Assembly: GCA_021527695.1 (NCBI GenBank)
Contig: JAKFAO010000005.1
Location: forward strand, 1,178,001 to 1,242,000
Source of the DNA: Naematelia aurantialba
Taxonomy: Eukaryota; Basidiomycota; Tremellomycetes; Tremellales; Naemateliaceae
Length of the DNA stretch: 64,000 nt
Direction: 5' to 3'
Translations under genes and position numbers: made by a program
Shown: positions 46,815 through 58,600 of the stretch, piece after piece
How positions within the stretch are numbered: position 1 is the first letter of the stretch
Layout of the letters: every line of letters begins with the position of its first letter
The notes under the pieces: generated by a model
Databases searched by the model: none
The model's input: only the letters and a program-made list of their open reading frames with translations
What the model was told of the DNA's origin: nothing

Positions 46815-49283
46815 ATGCCCCGCCGCCCCGAGACGCCCCCTGGAATCTCTCCAAAGGGCATCAATCGCTTTTCTCGGGCTCGCGGGTTACTCTCCGGATC
46901 TCTCTCTGGCCCAGCCTCGGCGTCTGGATCACCCTCGTTCCCGATGTCCAACGGTACATCGTTCACCAGTAACGTGCCGCGTCCGATTCGGCGGCCCAAG
47001 AAGATCCTCTACCTCGTCGGCATCTTCTTCCTGCTATACTGGTTTGGGATCCGGCATGGCCTGGGGATCGAGCGGATACCTCCGCCTCCTTTGGGCTTTG
47101 CAGTTCAGGGAGGACGTCGCGGGAGAAAGTCGAGCCTGGTATGGGGAGGCACTGGGATGGCAACCGTCAACCCCTTTGCGCCTGGTAAACCCGAGCACCC
47201 GATCTACGAGCTCATGGAGCGCGCCGAGACGCGGTGGGAGCACCTCCTCACCTCGCAATCCACCAACCTCGACTCCGCCGTCGAAGAGTACAAACGGAGG
47301 TACCACATGCGGCCCCCGTTAGGATTCGATGCCTGGTTTGCATTCTGTCAGGAAAACGGCATCAAGATTGTAGACGACTACGACCAGATGATGAAGGACA
47401 TCCTACCCCACCACGCCCTTCCACCACACATCTTCATCCAGCGCATGGACGAGCTCGAGGGCACGACATTTACGTACACCCTCGATATATCCAGCGACAG
47501 CATCGAGCTCTCCGGCCCAAGAGCAGACAAGGACCGGCCCAAGCATCTGCTCAGGCTGTTCAGCGGCCTGCGCGAACACCTGCCCCCAGGGTTCCGCGTC
47601 AAAGTCACAGGCAGCGATCACGACACGGGCAGCACCGTGCTCGGCAGAGACCAGAGGCAAAGAGCGATGGAGCTTGTCAAGACCGGCGAGCGTGAGTGAC
47701 GACGCGTGATGTGGCCAGGATCTGGGGCTGTAGCTGATCGAGCAGACTTTGACGAGGCAGAGCTGCAACATCTCGAGGACCCAAATAGAACACCAGCGTG
47801 GGGATGGTTTGTGAGTCTAGCATGCTGTTGGATCCGACGGGTGCGAGTGCTGAGAGATCCACAGAAAGCCTGTCCCCTCGACTCGCCAGCCAACATTCGG
47901 CCAGGTGCCGAGAATGCGACCGACGAGATCCTTCGTGAGCTAGCTATCACTGATGATGCGAGGTGAGATACCAGCTGACGTCGCAGCCAAAACCTTCATC
48001 TACGACCACCTCCCCACGATGGACTTTTGCGACTTTCCAGAGCTCAAGCGTCTCCACGGTGCCATGCAGTCAGTCCCAGTCCCGCTGCATCCCACCCGCC
48101 AGTCTGCGGCTGCTGACGCTACCAATCCAGCATGGACTGGGAAAATCGTTCACCGTCGAAATTAAAACCCGTGCTGGTCCTGTCCAAATTCCCAGGAGAC
48201 AGTTCCTTCCAGACCACACCCATGGAGGGCTACCGCAACATCACCGAGGAGGACGTGGCGAGTCTGGGAGCATGGGAGACCAAAACGGACCATCGTTTAT
48301 TCTGGCGCGGATCTAGCACGGGCGGATACAACAAGCAGAGAGATTGGAAGGAATCGCATCGGATGCGGCTGCATCTGATGTTCAATGGGCCCAAAGGCGG
48401 AGACAAGTGGTGGGAGCAGCAGACGCGGGACGTGATGATGCCGGACGGCAAGGGGGGCTACGACGTCGTGAGGAGGTGGGAGCGGGTACTGAGCCAGGCA
48501 TATGCGGATGTCAAGCTTGCTGGTGTGCCAGTGCAGGTGAGTTGACACACCAACAAACGTAGTTGCTGCGAGACTGAAGCTGATGCACGCGTAGTGTCCG
48601 TCGCCAGAGCTGTGTAAAGAGGTAGCGGACACGATCGAGTTTGGAAACAAGATATGGCCCAACGAGGCGGCTGCATATCGGTTCAACCTCGACGTGGATG
48701 GCAATGGATGGAGTCAGAGATTCCATAGGCTGCTGAGCAGCGGCAGTCCCGTCATCAAGATGACCATGTTTCCGGAATGGCACATGGTGAGCTGGACTCG
48801 GGCCTGGCACCCCGTTCACTGCTGATGTCTCTCAGGGCTGGCTCAGTGAGGACGCTCCGAGTGTGGGTTGAAGCGATACTGATAGCGCAGTACCCTGGTA
48901 TCACTACATCCCGCTCAAGGTCGACTATTCAGACCTGTACGACACGCTGGCGTTCTTCGTGGGGCCCATGGATGATAATGGCGAGATCGACGAGACTCTG
49001 GGGCACGATGTGAGTTGGTCTCTGCACCCCACCATTCGACACGCGCTGAAATGGACGTAGTACCTGGCGCAAAAGATCGGCGAGGCAGGCCAGCGATTTG
49101 CATTGGACCACTGGCGCTGGATCGACATGCAGGCCTACGTGCGTACAGCATCCATGACCAGCGATCGGGCGGACAGCGAGGCTGACGTGTGTCTAGATGT
49201 TCCGGATGGTGCTGGAATTGCGGCGCTTACATGCCACGGACCGCGAGTCGATGACGTACAAGGAGACAGAGGTTACAGCGTAG
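46815..49283 (+). CDS. GT90 / CAP10-like glycosyltransferase
   Basis: Ten exons: 46815-47691, 47746-47810, 47865-47934, 47987-48068, 48131-48536, 48595-48786, 48836-48845, 48891-49009, 49061-49138, 49197-49283; 661 residues. The family includes Cryptococcus Cap10 and the beta-1,2-xylosyltransferase Cxt1, which build capsule and glycolipid glycans in the Golgi. Residues 64-79 (ILYLVGIFFLLYWFGI) form a single membrane segment after a basic run, giving a type II Golgi topology. GT90 landmarks: KTFIYDHLPTMDFCDFP, PVLVLSKFPGDSSF, DHRLFWRGSSTGGYN, HRMRLHLMFNGP, KIWPNEAAAYRFNLDVDGNG, KMTMFPEWHMGWLIPWYHYI, SDLYDTLAFFVG. Exon 7 is a 10-nt micro-exon needed to make WHMGWLIPWYHY. The donor of exon 3 (47934) was chosen over one 29 nt downstream because only it keeps the KTFIYDH frame. 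Confidence 0.9.
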
Positions 49284-49437
49284 GAGTTGGGCAGCCGCAG
49301 CGTCGGTCGGCCGACGAAGTGAGCCGGAGTCGTTCAGCGGTAGACGGGAGTAGGTCAGCAGGCGTTCACAGCCTGCGGTCTACGTGTCGCACGTCGGGCG
49401 AGAGTATCTTGGGCATATCTACATTACATACCATGCA

Positions 49438-49496
49438 TCAATCACATTGTACCGGCATCAATCACATTGTACCGGCATCAATCACAGTGTACCGAC
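49438..49496. repeat. Three-copy 20-bp direct repeat
   Basis: Three tandem copies of catcaatcacattgtaccgg; the third has one substitution and a changed end. Confidence 0.88.
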
Positions 49497-49868
49497 GCCC
49501 AAGTCCATGTCATCGTTGCAGGGTGTCATCGTCACACGTACGACTCTTTGCAGATCGTCACCGACCGACCTTCCTGCCCCTGCCTACCATGCCACTTCTC
49601 CCTGTCGCTCCCACTGAAACACTCACTGTCACGCCCACTCTTGCTGCCACATGCATGCCACACTGCCACTTGTCACACACTGCCACGCCAAGCTGCCACA
49701 TTGCATGCCACAATCATCAGCCGCGGAAACAGATTGGTTGATAGCGTTTCCTCGCTCCACGACGGATCCACGAATGATCCGGGGGACCCAAGGAATACCC
49801 TGAAACGCACTTTTTTTGTCTTTGTCCCGCCGCGTTCCGAGATTTCCGCCCCAATTTTCGTGCAAACG

Positions 49869-50017
49869 AGGGGGAAGGAGGAGAGGAAATGTAAGAGAGG
49901 AAACGTAAGAGAGGAAAGGTAAGAGCGGAGAGGAAGGAGAGGAGAGGAGGAAAGGAGAGTGAGAGAGGAGAAGAGAGGAGGAAGAGAGGAAGAGGAGAGG
50001 AGAGGAGGGAGGAGCGT
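49869..50017. repeat. Long G/A purine tract
   Basis: Roughly 140 bp almost purely of G and A on the plus strand, interrupted by a few isolated gtaa words, with recurring gagagga and ggaaa(c/t)gtaagaga units. It lies about 650 bp upstream of the desaturase start. Confidence 0.85.
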
Positions 50018-50661
50018 AAGATGTCTTGGCTCATCATCGATTCCTCGATGGCATTTAGTCTCTCTGTCTAAGAGACACCGATTATCCATCCTTCTTGCCG
50101 TCTCTTTTCATCGCTGGAACCGTGAGTCGCCTCTTGTCGTCGCTCCACTCGCCCTCGTTTTTCCATCACCGTCCCCACTTGCCCCAACCTTGTGGGGTCG
50201 ACCGAACGCGTCCCGCCTTTGAACTATCCCCAAAGTCTTGACGGCGCGGTAAAAGTCGCACCTCGCAGTTTCCACTCCACGCCTGCACGTTGCTCCGTCG
50301 CAGTGCTCGCCGTTACTCCCTTGCTGCTTCCAGTGCTCCCAGCTGCCATCTCAGTCGATTGCCAGTCGCTTGCCAGTCGCAGTTGCAGTCACCGTCGCAC
50401 TCACAGCGCACTTCTTTCGAGCTCTGCTGATCCGCGCCTCTCCCCCTCATAGCTTTCTCCACCAGCATCCCGCCTCCCCCGTTGCCGTTCCAACACCAGT
50501 GTTTGGCCAGTACCCCGCCCGCTCGCCTCTCGGTTCGGTCCAAGCGATCAGAGCTGCATTTCAGTAGACCGTAGACGCATAGAGCTATAGACGTCCCAGC
50601 CTGCCTTGCCCGCCGTCGCGACTCGGAACACACTCCGAATCACCACTCAGATCCAACAGCC

Positions 50662-52696
50662 ATGTCGACCATGCGACACCGCGCGACCTCGCCTACCGAC
50701 GGCGAAAAGGTCAAGGAGCAGCTCGTGCGCGAAGCCGACGAGAAGGAACTCACCGAGGGCCAGAAGTGAGTCCTGCTCTGCCATCGGGGTACCTGCGCTC
50801 CGTGTCGGTCACGTCGATCGCGTCGGTCACGCACATCACGTCATTCACGTAGCTGACGAGGCCCAGGTTCATCCTGCCCAACTTTACGGTCAAGCAGCTG
50901 CTCGATGCAATCCCGTTCGTATCCAGTGCCACTTGCGCCTAGGATCACCCGCTGATGCTCGCCAGAGCACACTGCTTCCAGCGCTCAGCGCTCCGATCGT
51001 CCCTCTACATCCTGCAAGATGCCGGGGTCATCGCTGCATGCGTCTACGGTATCTACCATGTGGACTCTTTCCTTGCCCAGTTGTCAGTTGCCCTCCGATC
51101 TCCTCTCCATCATCTTGACACTTGTCCACATTCTTCGCCTCCCGAGTATCCACATTCATCGCCCCCCCACTACCTTGATTCTTACTTTCCACATGCATCC
51201 AGTCTTCGCTCGTAGAAGAGGAAGAAGAGTATAGGGGGATCCACTGACTCCCGTAGTAACCTCGGCACCGCGTCCTACTGGGCCGCCAAGGCCGCGTTGT
51301 GGACAGCGTATCACATCGTCACTGGGCTCTTCGGTACCGGTCTCTGGGTCATCCAGTAAGCCGGCAGGCACATTGTAGTGGATGAAGCTGACATTCTCGC
51401 AGGCACGAATGCGGTCATCAGGGCTTCTCTCCGTCCAAGCGGATCAACAACTCGGTCGGATGGGTCGTTGCTTCGTTCTTGCTCGTTCCATACCACTCGT
51501 GGCGCATTTCGGTGAGTCTTCTACATCTACAGGTGGTGTATCAGAGCCGGGAGGCCCAAGCAAAGTATAAGCACTGACATCTCAGCACGGCCGACACCAC
51601 GCTGCATGCAACCACCTCACCCGAGACGAGGTGTTCGTGCCCCGTACCCGAAAGGAGTTGGGCTACCCCGAGATCAAGGAGGAGGGCGAAGCCCAGGGTA
51701 TCAAGTGAGCAGGCTTGCCTCGTGAACAATATCTCTCAATACTTATTGTTGCAGCATTTCGGCCGTCCGCCAGGCTGAGCTGCGTGAGGCTCTTGAGGAC
51801 AGCCCGCTCGCCACCCTCTGGAACCTGTACCTCCACCAGATCTTCGGCTGGCCGCTGTACCTTATCCGCAACGCTTCCGGCCAACTGCACTACCCCAAGG
51901 GCACCAACCGTCAGTAGCCGAACATTCCTCTCTCTTTTGATCGTCTATGCTGATGTGCGCAGACTTCTCTCCCTCTTCGATCATTTTCAAAGACTCCCAG
52001 TTCTGGCAGATTGTCTGGTCTGATATTGGCGTGACGCTCGGTCTGCTCTCGCTCGGTGCCTGGGTCTACTTCCGCGGGCCATTGGAAGTCGCCTCTGTCT
52101 ACCTCATACCGTATCTCTGGGTCAACCAGTACGTGAAACAGCACCAGTCACTTCAGAGAGGCTAATACTGGACAGCTGGCTGGTTCTCATCACCTTCCTG
52201 CAGCACACCGACCCGATCCTGCCTCACTACTCTGCCAACAAGTGGACCTTTGCCCGAGGCGCGCTGGCGACTATTGACCGCAAGATCATGGGTCCCATCG
52301 GCCCTTACGTCCTGCACGGTATTGCCGAGACACACGTCGTGCACCACGTCTCGTCCAAGATCCCTCACTGTGAGTTTGGCCGTGTCGCCGTTGTACGAAG
52401 CTTACAGCTCGCAGACAACGCGTGGGAGGCCACAAACGCATTGAAGGAGTTCGTCGGACCTCATTACTACTCGACGGAGGAGAACATCTTCCTCTCGTTC
52501 TACCGCTGCTACCGCGAGTGCCTGGTGAGCTCCTTGATTTGTACAGGCTGTGAACAAGAGCTGACTTGGTCAGTTTGTCGAGGACGGCCAGGACGTTGTC
52601 TTTTACAAGAACGCTTCGGGTCTTGCCAAGCGCGTACCTATCGAGGAAGGTGGCCAATTCTCCGACTCGGGTATCGACATGTCAGAGTCCAAGTAG
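50662..52696 (+). CDS. Delta-12 (oleate) fatty acid desaturase
   Basis: Eleven exons: 50662-50765, 50867-50914, 50966-51082, 51257-51355, 51403-51511, 51586-51704, 51755-51909, 51963-52128, 52176-52369, 52415-52524, 52574-52696; 447 residues. FAD2-type enzymes in the ER membrane insert a double bond at carbon 12 of oleate, making linoleate. The three histidine boxes that bind the diiron centre are present: HECGH (residues 124-128), HGRHH (160-164) and HVVHH (359-363). Family motifs include FTVKQLLDAIPAHCFQRSAL near the N terminus, WLVLITFLQHTDPILPHY, and KIPHYNAWEATNALKEFVG. Four hydrophobic segments flank the boxes. It could also act at carbon 15, since omega-3 enzymes share these motifs; sequence alone does not decide. 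Ten short introns all keep phase. Confidence 0.95.
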
Positions 52697-53264
52697 ACTC
52701 GTACGCGCGACCCGCCGTGCCCCTTGCATCCGACCTCATCCGACACCCACTACGACCTAACCAACCACCACCCTCTTTCAGGCGCGCCTGATCACGCCAG
52801 CCACAAGATCACAATCCATTCCCAGCTCCTCTCGGCTTTCCTTATACATATGCCTCGCGCGCCGTGTCGGCGTTCTACATTCTCTCTTTCTCACTTGTCC
52901 TCGAACGCGCAGGGATCACGTCCTTTTATACCGGTTGACTACGTTTAGACCATGCACAAACTTGCGTAGCAGTGCTGACTCGCCTGGGCGTCCCACATTT
53001 GCTTTGTGACCAGCAAGTTGGGAGAGATTGTAACATGGCGTCATGCGCCATTCGAGTACGAGCTAGCTGGCAGGTGAATGAATCTGCTCGAGGGCGTCTG
53101 GGGCCCCGGCGCGCTATCTTTTGGGCCGGGCGTCCATCAACGGTACAAAAGGCCGACTCAGCTGGCCTTTCATCTGTCTTTGTGTCTTTGTCTTTCATCG
53201 CGACCTATCTGGCGTGCATACAGACAGTACAGATAGTACAGATAGCTGCAGCTGACGAAGCAAG
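52697..53264. other. Intergenic, no gene seen
   Basis: Desaturase 3' UTR and promoter of the intronless unknown gene. A short repeated word (cagtacagatagtacagatag) lies just before the latter's start near 53222-53245. Confidence 0.5.
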
Positions 53265-55271
53265 ATGTCGGCGTTGTCGAATGGCGATCTGCAGATTCGC
53301 GGTTCTCCGACGATTCCACTGACAGTGCTCCCTTTGCCGTTGCTCTCATCATTGCCGGTGTCGCTGCCGTCGCTGCCGTCGCTACCGTCATCGCCGCCAC
53401 CGCTGCTGTCACTACGATCACTAAAGCCAATGCAGTCGATGCCGGCGCCGCCGTCACACTCGTCATCGCCGCGGCTGTCGCCGCCGTCGGGCCCCCATTC
53501 GTTTTACCGCTCGAGCGAGTCGCCGCGGCCTTGCTCAGCGTTGCGCGAAGGACCACCCAGCGACCGGGGGAGGTTCGGCAAATTCAACACGGACACTAGT
53601 GGGCTGCACAAGGACAAGGACATGCATCAGGGCTGGACGAGGCAGGCGAACCAGGATACGGAGGTGCTGGCGAGCACGAGGCAGGTTTCTGCTGAGATCA
53701 AGGGCGCAGAGAGGGCAGCGTGTAGAGTCGAGAACGGCCGCTTGGATTACGAGCAACCTCTCGAGTGGAAGTACGGTCCCGCTGGTGTCCAGCCCGAGTC
53801 GCTCGCGCGGTGCCGCCCTAGATGCTCGTATGGGCTTTGCTGGGACGACGTGCTCCAGTCACGCCCCGGCACTCCGGCGCCGTCGCGCCAGCCACAGCGC
53901 GAGCTGCAGCCTTCAAGCTACCTATCCAAGCTGATCGGGGATGTGCGCAACACCCCTGCCTCGCTCGCACTGCTACGTATCATCGAGAGCGAGAAGGTCG
54001 CCCTCGACACGCATCTCGGTCTCAAGCTCCTCGGCCTTGCCGAGGACATGCGGGTGGATGGCCCCTTCGGCCCCAAGGAGATCTACCTTGCGACGGGCCC
54101 ACCGGCTGTCGAGAAGCAGGAACCCGTGCGCATGCCGTCGCTCCAGCCGATCGAGAGTCGCTTGAACGACTTTGCCGAGATGCTCAATGTCATTGCTGAG
54201 ACAGTCGGCGTCAACCTCGTCGACGGCGACCTACCTGCAGCTATCCCAGACGACAACGGCACAGCCGGCGCGGTCGACCACGACCCTGCGCAGAACACAC
54301 TTGTATGCGGCGCCTCGTCGTTGGGCTCCTTGGGCAGAGACGTGGATGACAGCAGAGATGGACCAGGTGAGAATGAGGGCGACGAGCACCCAAACACTGC
54401 GGGCGGCGACTACTTCTCGATGTATGGGGATATGGGAAGGTCAAGGAGACGCCAGTCGCTCCCTGCACCCGAGACCGACTGGGAGACTGGAGAGAACGGA
54501 TCGTCCATCCCGGATCCGTTCCGCATTCCCGCAAGCCCACTGTCGACTCTCGTCGAGTCTGCGTTTCACCTCGCCAACGACGTCGGCTTCGAGCCACTCG
54601 GTCCTGCCGTGGCGCCTACTCCCCGTACTCTGACCACCAACGCCCCTCATCTGCCGTCCGTCACTCCCACCAACGCACCTCATCTGTCGTCCGTCACTCC
54701 CACCAACGCACCTCATCTGTCGTCCGTCACTCCCACCAACGCTGCTCATCCGTCGTCCGTCACTCCCACCAACGCACCTCATCCGTCGATCGTCACTCCG
54801 GCAGGCAACTACACGAGACCTCCAGCAGACTTTGCCCCCGCGCCGCCGTTCCTAGGGTACGGCCCCTTCCTTAGGTTCCCGGGAGCGTTTGCCCCCTCGC
54901 AGGAGCGTCCGGGTTACGGCGGGTGCGTCGCGCCTTCCTATGGGCCGCCTGTGTCCGAGGCGAGGATAGACCAGCTACGACTTCGGATACAAGAGGCCGG
55001 TCGTATGGCGTTTGCGTCTGGATTTGGCCCGCATGCCCAGCATGCCCCGCATTTGTCGGACTTGGCCTTCGGTTGGCATTCTCCAGTGCCTGTGCGACGG
55101 CCAGTGCCCGTCAGTGCTGCGCCACGGGTTCTTGTGGATGTCCAGCCAGTTCCACCGGTCCCACCGATCCCCGCTCGCCCGCTGTACCACGCCAACCGGT
55201 GGGCCCAGCCGTACTGGAGTGACGGGTACCGCGGCGGGTATCCCAGCGGCCTCTCGATGCCGTCGATGTGA
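53265..55271 (+). CDS. Intronless 668-residue protein with 11-residue repeats
   Basis: A single uninterrupted frame from ATG (53265) to TGA, in contrast to nearly all neighbours. Residues 15-80 are Leu/Ser/Pro-rich low complexity. A middle part looks ordered: YEQPLEWKYGPAGVQPESLA, then YLSKLIGDVRNTPASLALLR, KVALDTHLGLKLLGLAEDMR and RLNDFAEMLNVIAETVGVNL, likely helices. Near residues 458-512 come five copies of an 11-residue repeat (TNAPHLSSVTP) coded by 33-bp units. The C-terminal 150 residues are Pro/Tyr/Gly-rich (FLGYGPFLRFPGAFAPSQER). No signal peptide, membrane segment or known domain was recognised. Its use of codons looks like that of the neighbours, so recent transfer is not indicated. 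It could be a lineage-specific gene. Confidence 0.75.
   Translation: MSALSNGDLQIRGSPTIPLTVLPLPLLSSLPVSLPSLPSLPSSPPPLLSLRSLKPMQSMPAPPSHSSSPRLSPPSGPHSFYRSSESPRPCSALREGPPSDRGRFGKFNTDTSGLHKDKDMHQGWTRQANQDTEVLASTRQVSAEIKGAERAACRVENGRLDYEQPLEWKYGPAGVQPESLARCRPRCSYGLCWDDVLQSRPGTPAPSRQPQRELQPSSYLSKLIGDVRNTPASLALLRIIESEKVALDTHLGLKLLGLAEDMRVDGPFGPKEIYLATGPPAVEKQEPVRMPSLQPIESRLNDFAEMLNVIAETVGVNLVDGDLPAAIPDDNGTAGAVDHDPAQNTLVCGASSLGSLGRDVDDSRDGPGENEGDEHPNTAGGDYFSMYGDMGRSRRRQSLPAPETDWETGENGSSIPDPFRIPASPLSTLVESAFHLANDVGFEPLGPAVAPTPRTLTTNAPHLPSVTPTNAPHLSSVTPTNAPHLSSVTPTNAAHPSSVTPTNAPHPSIVTPAGNYTRPPADFAPAPPFLGYGPFLRFPGAFAPSQERPGYGGCVAPSYGPPVSEARIDQLRLRIQEAGRMAFASGFGPHAQHAPHLSDLAFGWHSPVPVRRPVPVSAAPRVLVDVQPVPPVPPIPARPLYHANRWAQPYWSDGYRGGYPSGLSMPSM
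54637..54801 (+). repeat. 33-bp coding tandem repeat, five copies
   Basis: Units of accaacgcacctcatctgtc followed by gtccgtcactccc, with copies differing by one to four bases, encode the TNAPHLSSVTP repeats of the intronless protein. Confidence 0.9.
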
Positions 55272-55619
55272 AGGACCGGCGTTGGTCGAGGCGTGCTGCC
55301 CACCTTGCTTGGGACGAGTGCTATGAGTCGAGCTTCTGTGAATTGTGTTGTTATATGCCTTCTTGTATATATTGTGACATGGACATTATGAGTGAACAAC
55401 GGACCGAGTATTTCTGGCCGATTCAGCGACAGGCACGCGGGACGCGCTCTAGAAAATAAAGAGTCCAGGTCGATCAACTGAACATGTTGTAGTTGTGAAC
55501 TCGTGTGCGAGATCAAGAGATACCAAGATGGTCGCTGCACGCCGAGCGACTCTGGCTTCGTGATTGACTCATTGGGGGAACAGGTGCACTGCTCTCTCGT
55601 GGCGGCTTACGAGGACGAC
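55272..55619. other. Intergenic, no gene seen
   Basis: Between the intronless gene and the DENN protein, both on the plus strand. An open frame extends upstream of 55620 to 55503 without an ATG; it may be 5' UTR or an unrecognised first exon. Confidence 0.5.
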
Positions 55620-58600
55620 ATGTCGGTCCGGTCGGTGCAGTCTTACGATACCGGACGAGACCCGCGGTATACCAAGGGCGATGTGGACGCCGACTTTGAC
55701 GCTCACGACCTGATGAGCGAGCTGCGTCTGGGCGAGCGACAGCTGTCTGGATCTGGCTCTGGTTATGGTTCTGGCGCTGGCACTGGCGCTCGTTCTGGTT
55801 CTGGTTCTGGCGTTGACGCTGGCGCTGCCGCTGGATCCGGCTCTGCCACGGGTTCTGGCTCTGTCCTGGGACGGGGGTCTGACTCTGGATCTGCATTTGG
55901 CACTGGTAATGGCGTTGGCTATGGTGGTGGACCCGGTGCTGGCCACGGGCATGGCCATGGTCGTGGGTTTGGTTCAGGTTCCGGCTCCGGGTCCGGTCTG
56001 GCAAGGCTGGAGGCCGAGGTCGAGGGAGACGAGGCGCAAGAGGACGCAGTGCATTTCTGCCTGTTGGCAGAGTTTGATATTGATGCGGGCGCAACGCTGG
56101 CGCACCAGTATCCGTATCCTACTGGGACCGATGAGCAGTGAGTGCTCGTTTCCTCCGCGACCATGAGCCTGCCCTTCCGGCCCCTCCCTCCATCCTCTCA
56201 GCATCCTGAGCTGTCTCATACGTGTCAGGTACAGGCTGACGCTGCTTTGTGCGCAGCCGCCTCGCCGAGCTGATGCTGCCGGACGGGGCACATCTGCGCT
56301 CAGAAGACTGGACCGTGTTCTATCTCGGACAAACGCCGAGCTCGGCCGTCGCGCCAATGCTAGCACACGAGTCGAGGGCTACGGCACTCACGCTGGACAA
56401 ACGGGCCAGCATTCTCGATCCCGCGCTGCGGCCGAAACGAGGCGTGGCGGGCGGTGGACTGCTATACGTCCTCAACTGCGTGAGGATGAAGGAAGACAAG
56501 AGTGTGCGGCGAGGCGCACAGGTCAAGGCTCTCGCCATTTGTACGCCGAACCCATATATTGGCATCTACAAGGTGGGTCTGCTGGAGCTTATGAACCGGA
56601 TCCGATCGCGTATGCCTACATGGCAGTCGAGTGAGGGAGAGGGTGGTGCTAATACGTGGTGCAGCCGTTACTGTTGCTCGCTCTGGAAGAGTACTTTGTC
56701 GATCCAAGCGCGGAAGTCCTTGCCAGACTGTACGACAGCGCCAACGGCATCTCTACAGCTGGGATGCCCCGTCTCTCGAGGCACGAGCGCATCCTCCTAC
56801 GCGCGTCTGACAAGAAGGACCTCCTCGAGGAGCGTTTCGGCCTGGCGACCGACGAAGAACAGGTCATCGAGCGCCAGTCGGCCGAGGGCCGGGACAAGCC
56901 GCCGCTCCCGCGCAAGGGCAGTGCCAGCAGCGGCAGTGTCCAGCTCCACAGGGCGCCGCTGGGGGGATACTCGATGGGCTCAGACACTGACCACAGGCGC
57001 AAGGGCGTGCCTCGGGATACGCATTTCTTCGAGACGGAGGCGCGCTTCAAGCGCATCACCGTGCCCATTCGTATCCCCATGACGGTGTTTGACGAGGACG
57101 TCGGAGACGTGAGCTACCTACAGACATGAGGGAGAGCATCAGAGAGCAGGCGCTGACTGCACCAGTATTCCATCATTGAGCTCGTGCAGACGTTTTCGAC
57201 GCCGTATCAGTTTCCAGCACCGTATCTCTCGTATCTGCATACCAACGGTGCCAACACGCAGCCAGTCATCCTCATCCTCAACGCGATGCTGGCGCACAAG
57301 CGGGTCGTGTTTCTCGGCCATGGGCTGCCCGCCAACCAGGTCGCCCGGATGGTTCTGGCAGCATGTGCGATGGCCTCTGGATGCGGGCAGGTACTGCGCG
57401 GCCTGACGGAGACGGCGTTTCCCTACGCCAATCTGGCGAGCCTGGACGTGCTCGAAGAGTTCTCGGGATACGTCGCGGGCGTGTGCAATCCCCGATTCGA
57501 AGAGCTGCCGACGACATGGGACGTGCTGTGTAATCTCGAGACCGGGCGGGTGTCGGTCAGCAAGAACCTGCAAGGCGGCGGCGTGGGCGCGATGAAGGCC
57601 GGTCGGTCGTCGGACACCAGCCTGAGCGGATCGATTGTCAAGGTGGACGAGGACGGTACGACGGGGACCCCGGCCGTCAAGATGCAGTCCGCCACGAGAG
57701 CAGACTGCGTCGATAACCAGTTCATGGACGATGTGCGTTGTCCTCGTTGTTCTCAGTGACCCAGGACTGTGTCGTGTCGTCGTAGCTAATGAGGTAGGTT
57801 CTTGGCGCCTTGAACAGCCACTATGGCGAGGCGCATATCCGCCTGCGCTTCACCGACTATATCAACCGCTTTGTCCGACTCGCCTCGTACCAAGAGTACA
57901 TGCACGCCGGGTCGACGCGGATCGGGTTCCCTGCCGTGCCGTTCCGGACGCACCAGCTGGGCAGCGGCGCCGTCTTTGCCGACGAGCAGACGAAACAGCG
58001 TGAGCTATGGGCGAATGCGCACCGAATCGATGCGTGGCGAAAGACAAAGAGCTACAGGCTGTTTGCCAAGGTTTGTCTGCGCGGCTGCAACAGGCGCTGA
58101 CGGGCAGGACTGGGCCAGGGGGCTGAAGCAGCGCCCGATCAGGGGGTTCGACGTGCAGCACCAAATTGCCAGACTGCGTACCGCGAAGAGCATGTCGGAT
58201 TTCGAGGCGGACGCGATCTTCCATGCCCTCGCCGAGGGGGTCAGGACGTACGACCAGACCGTCGAGGTGAGCTAGCTCTGGTGGCTGGTGGCTAGGGCTG
58301 GTGGCTAGAGCTGGTGGCTAGGGCTGGTGGCCGGTGGCTCTGCGTACTTGGGTACGGTCGGGACTGACGAGAGTAGTTGCTCACGTATTTGCCTGGACAC
58401 TGGGGCGGCCTCATGCCAGTCGCCAATGGGCTGTTCCATCGGTGGCCACAAGTACGAGAAAACGCCCTAGAGCTGCTCACGACTATCCAGCTGTACCCGG
58501 TCCGTAGCCAGTAGATTGTCTGGATCAGCGGGCTAACGGGACATGCGCAGATCGGACGGCAAGCCGTGCTCAATATGAACTACTTCCACCGCAAGACGTA

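Larger units (their letters stand above)
49284..50661. other. Intergenic: repeats and desaturase promoter
   Basis: Downstream of the GT90 gene and upstream of the desaturase. It contains a three-copy 20-bp repeat (49438-49496), tgccac-rich words (49640-49715) and a 140-bp purine tract (49869-50017). The last 600 bp should be promoter and 5' UTR of the desaturase. No gene seen. Confidence 0.6.

Noticed and set aside
47935..47963. Longer exon 3 of the GT90 gene reading RELAITDDAR
   Set aside because: Using the downstream donor puts the next exon out of frame; the upstream donor keeps the conserved KTFIYDH.
54441..54782. Minus-strand frame with repeated CVGGSDGRQM units
   Set aside because: It is the reverse reading of the 33-bp repeats in the intronless gene, which has the longer frame and an ATG.
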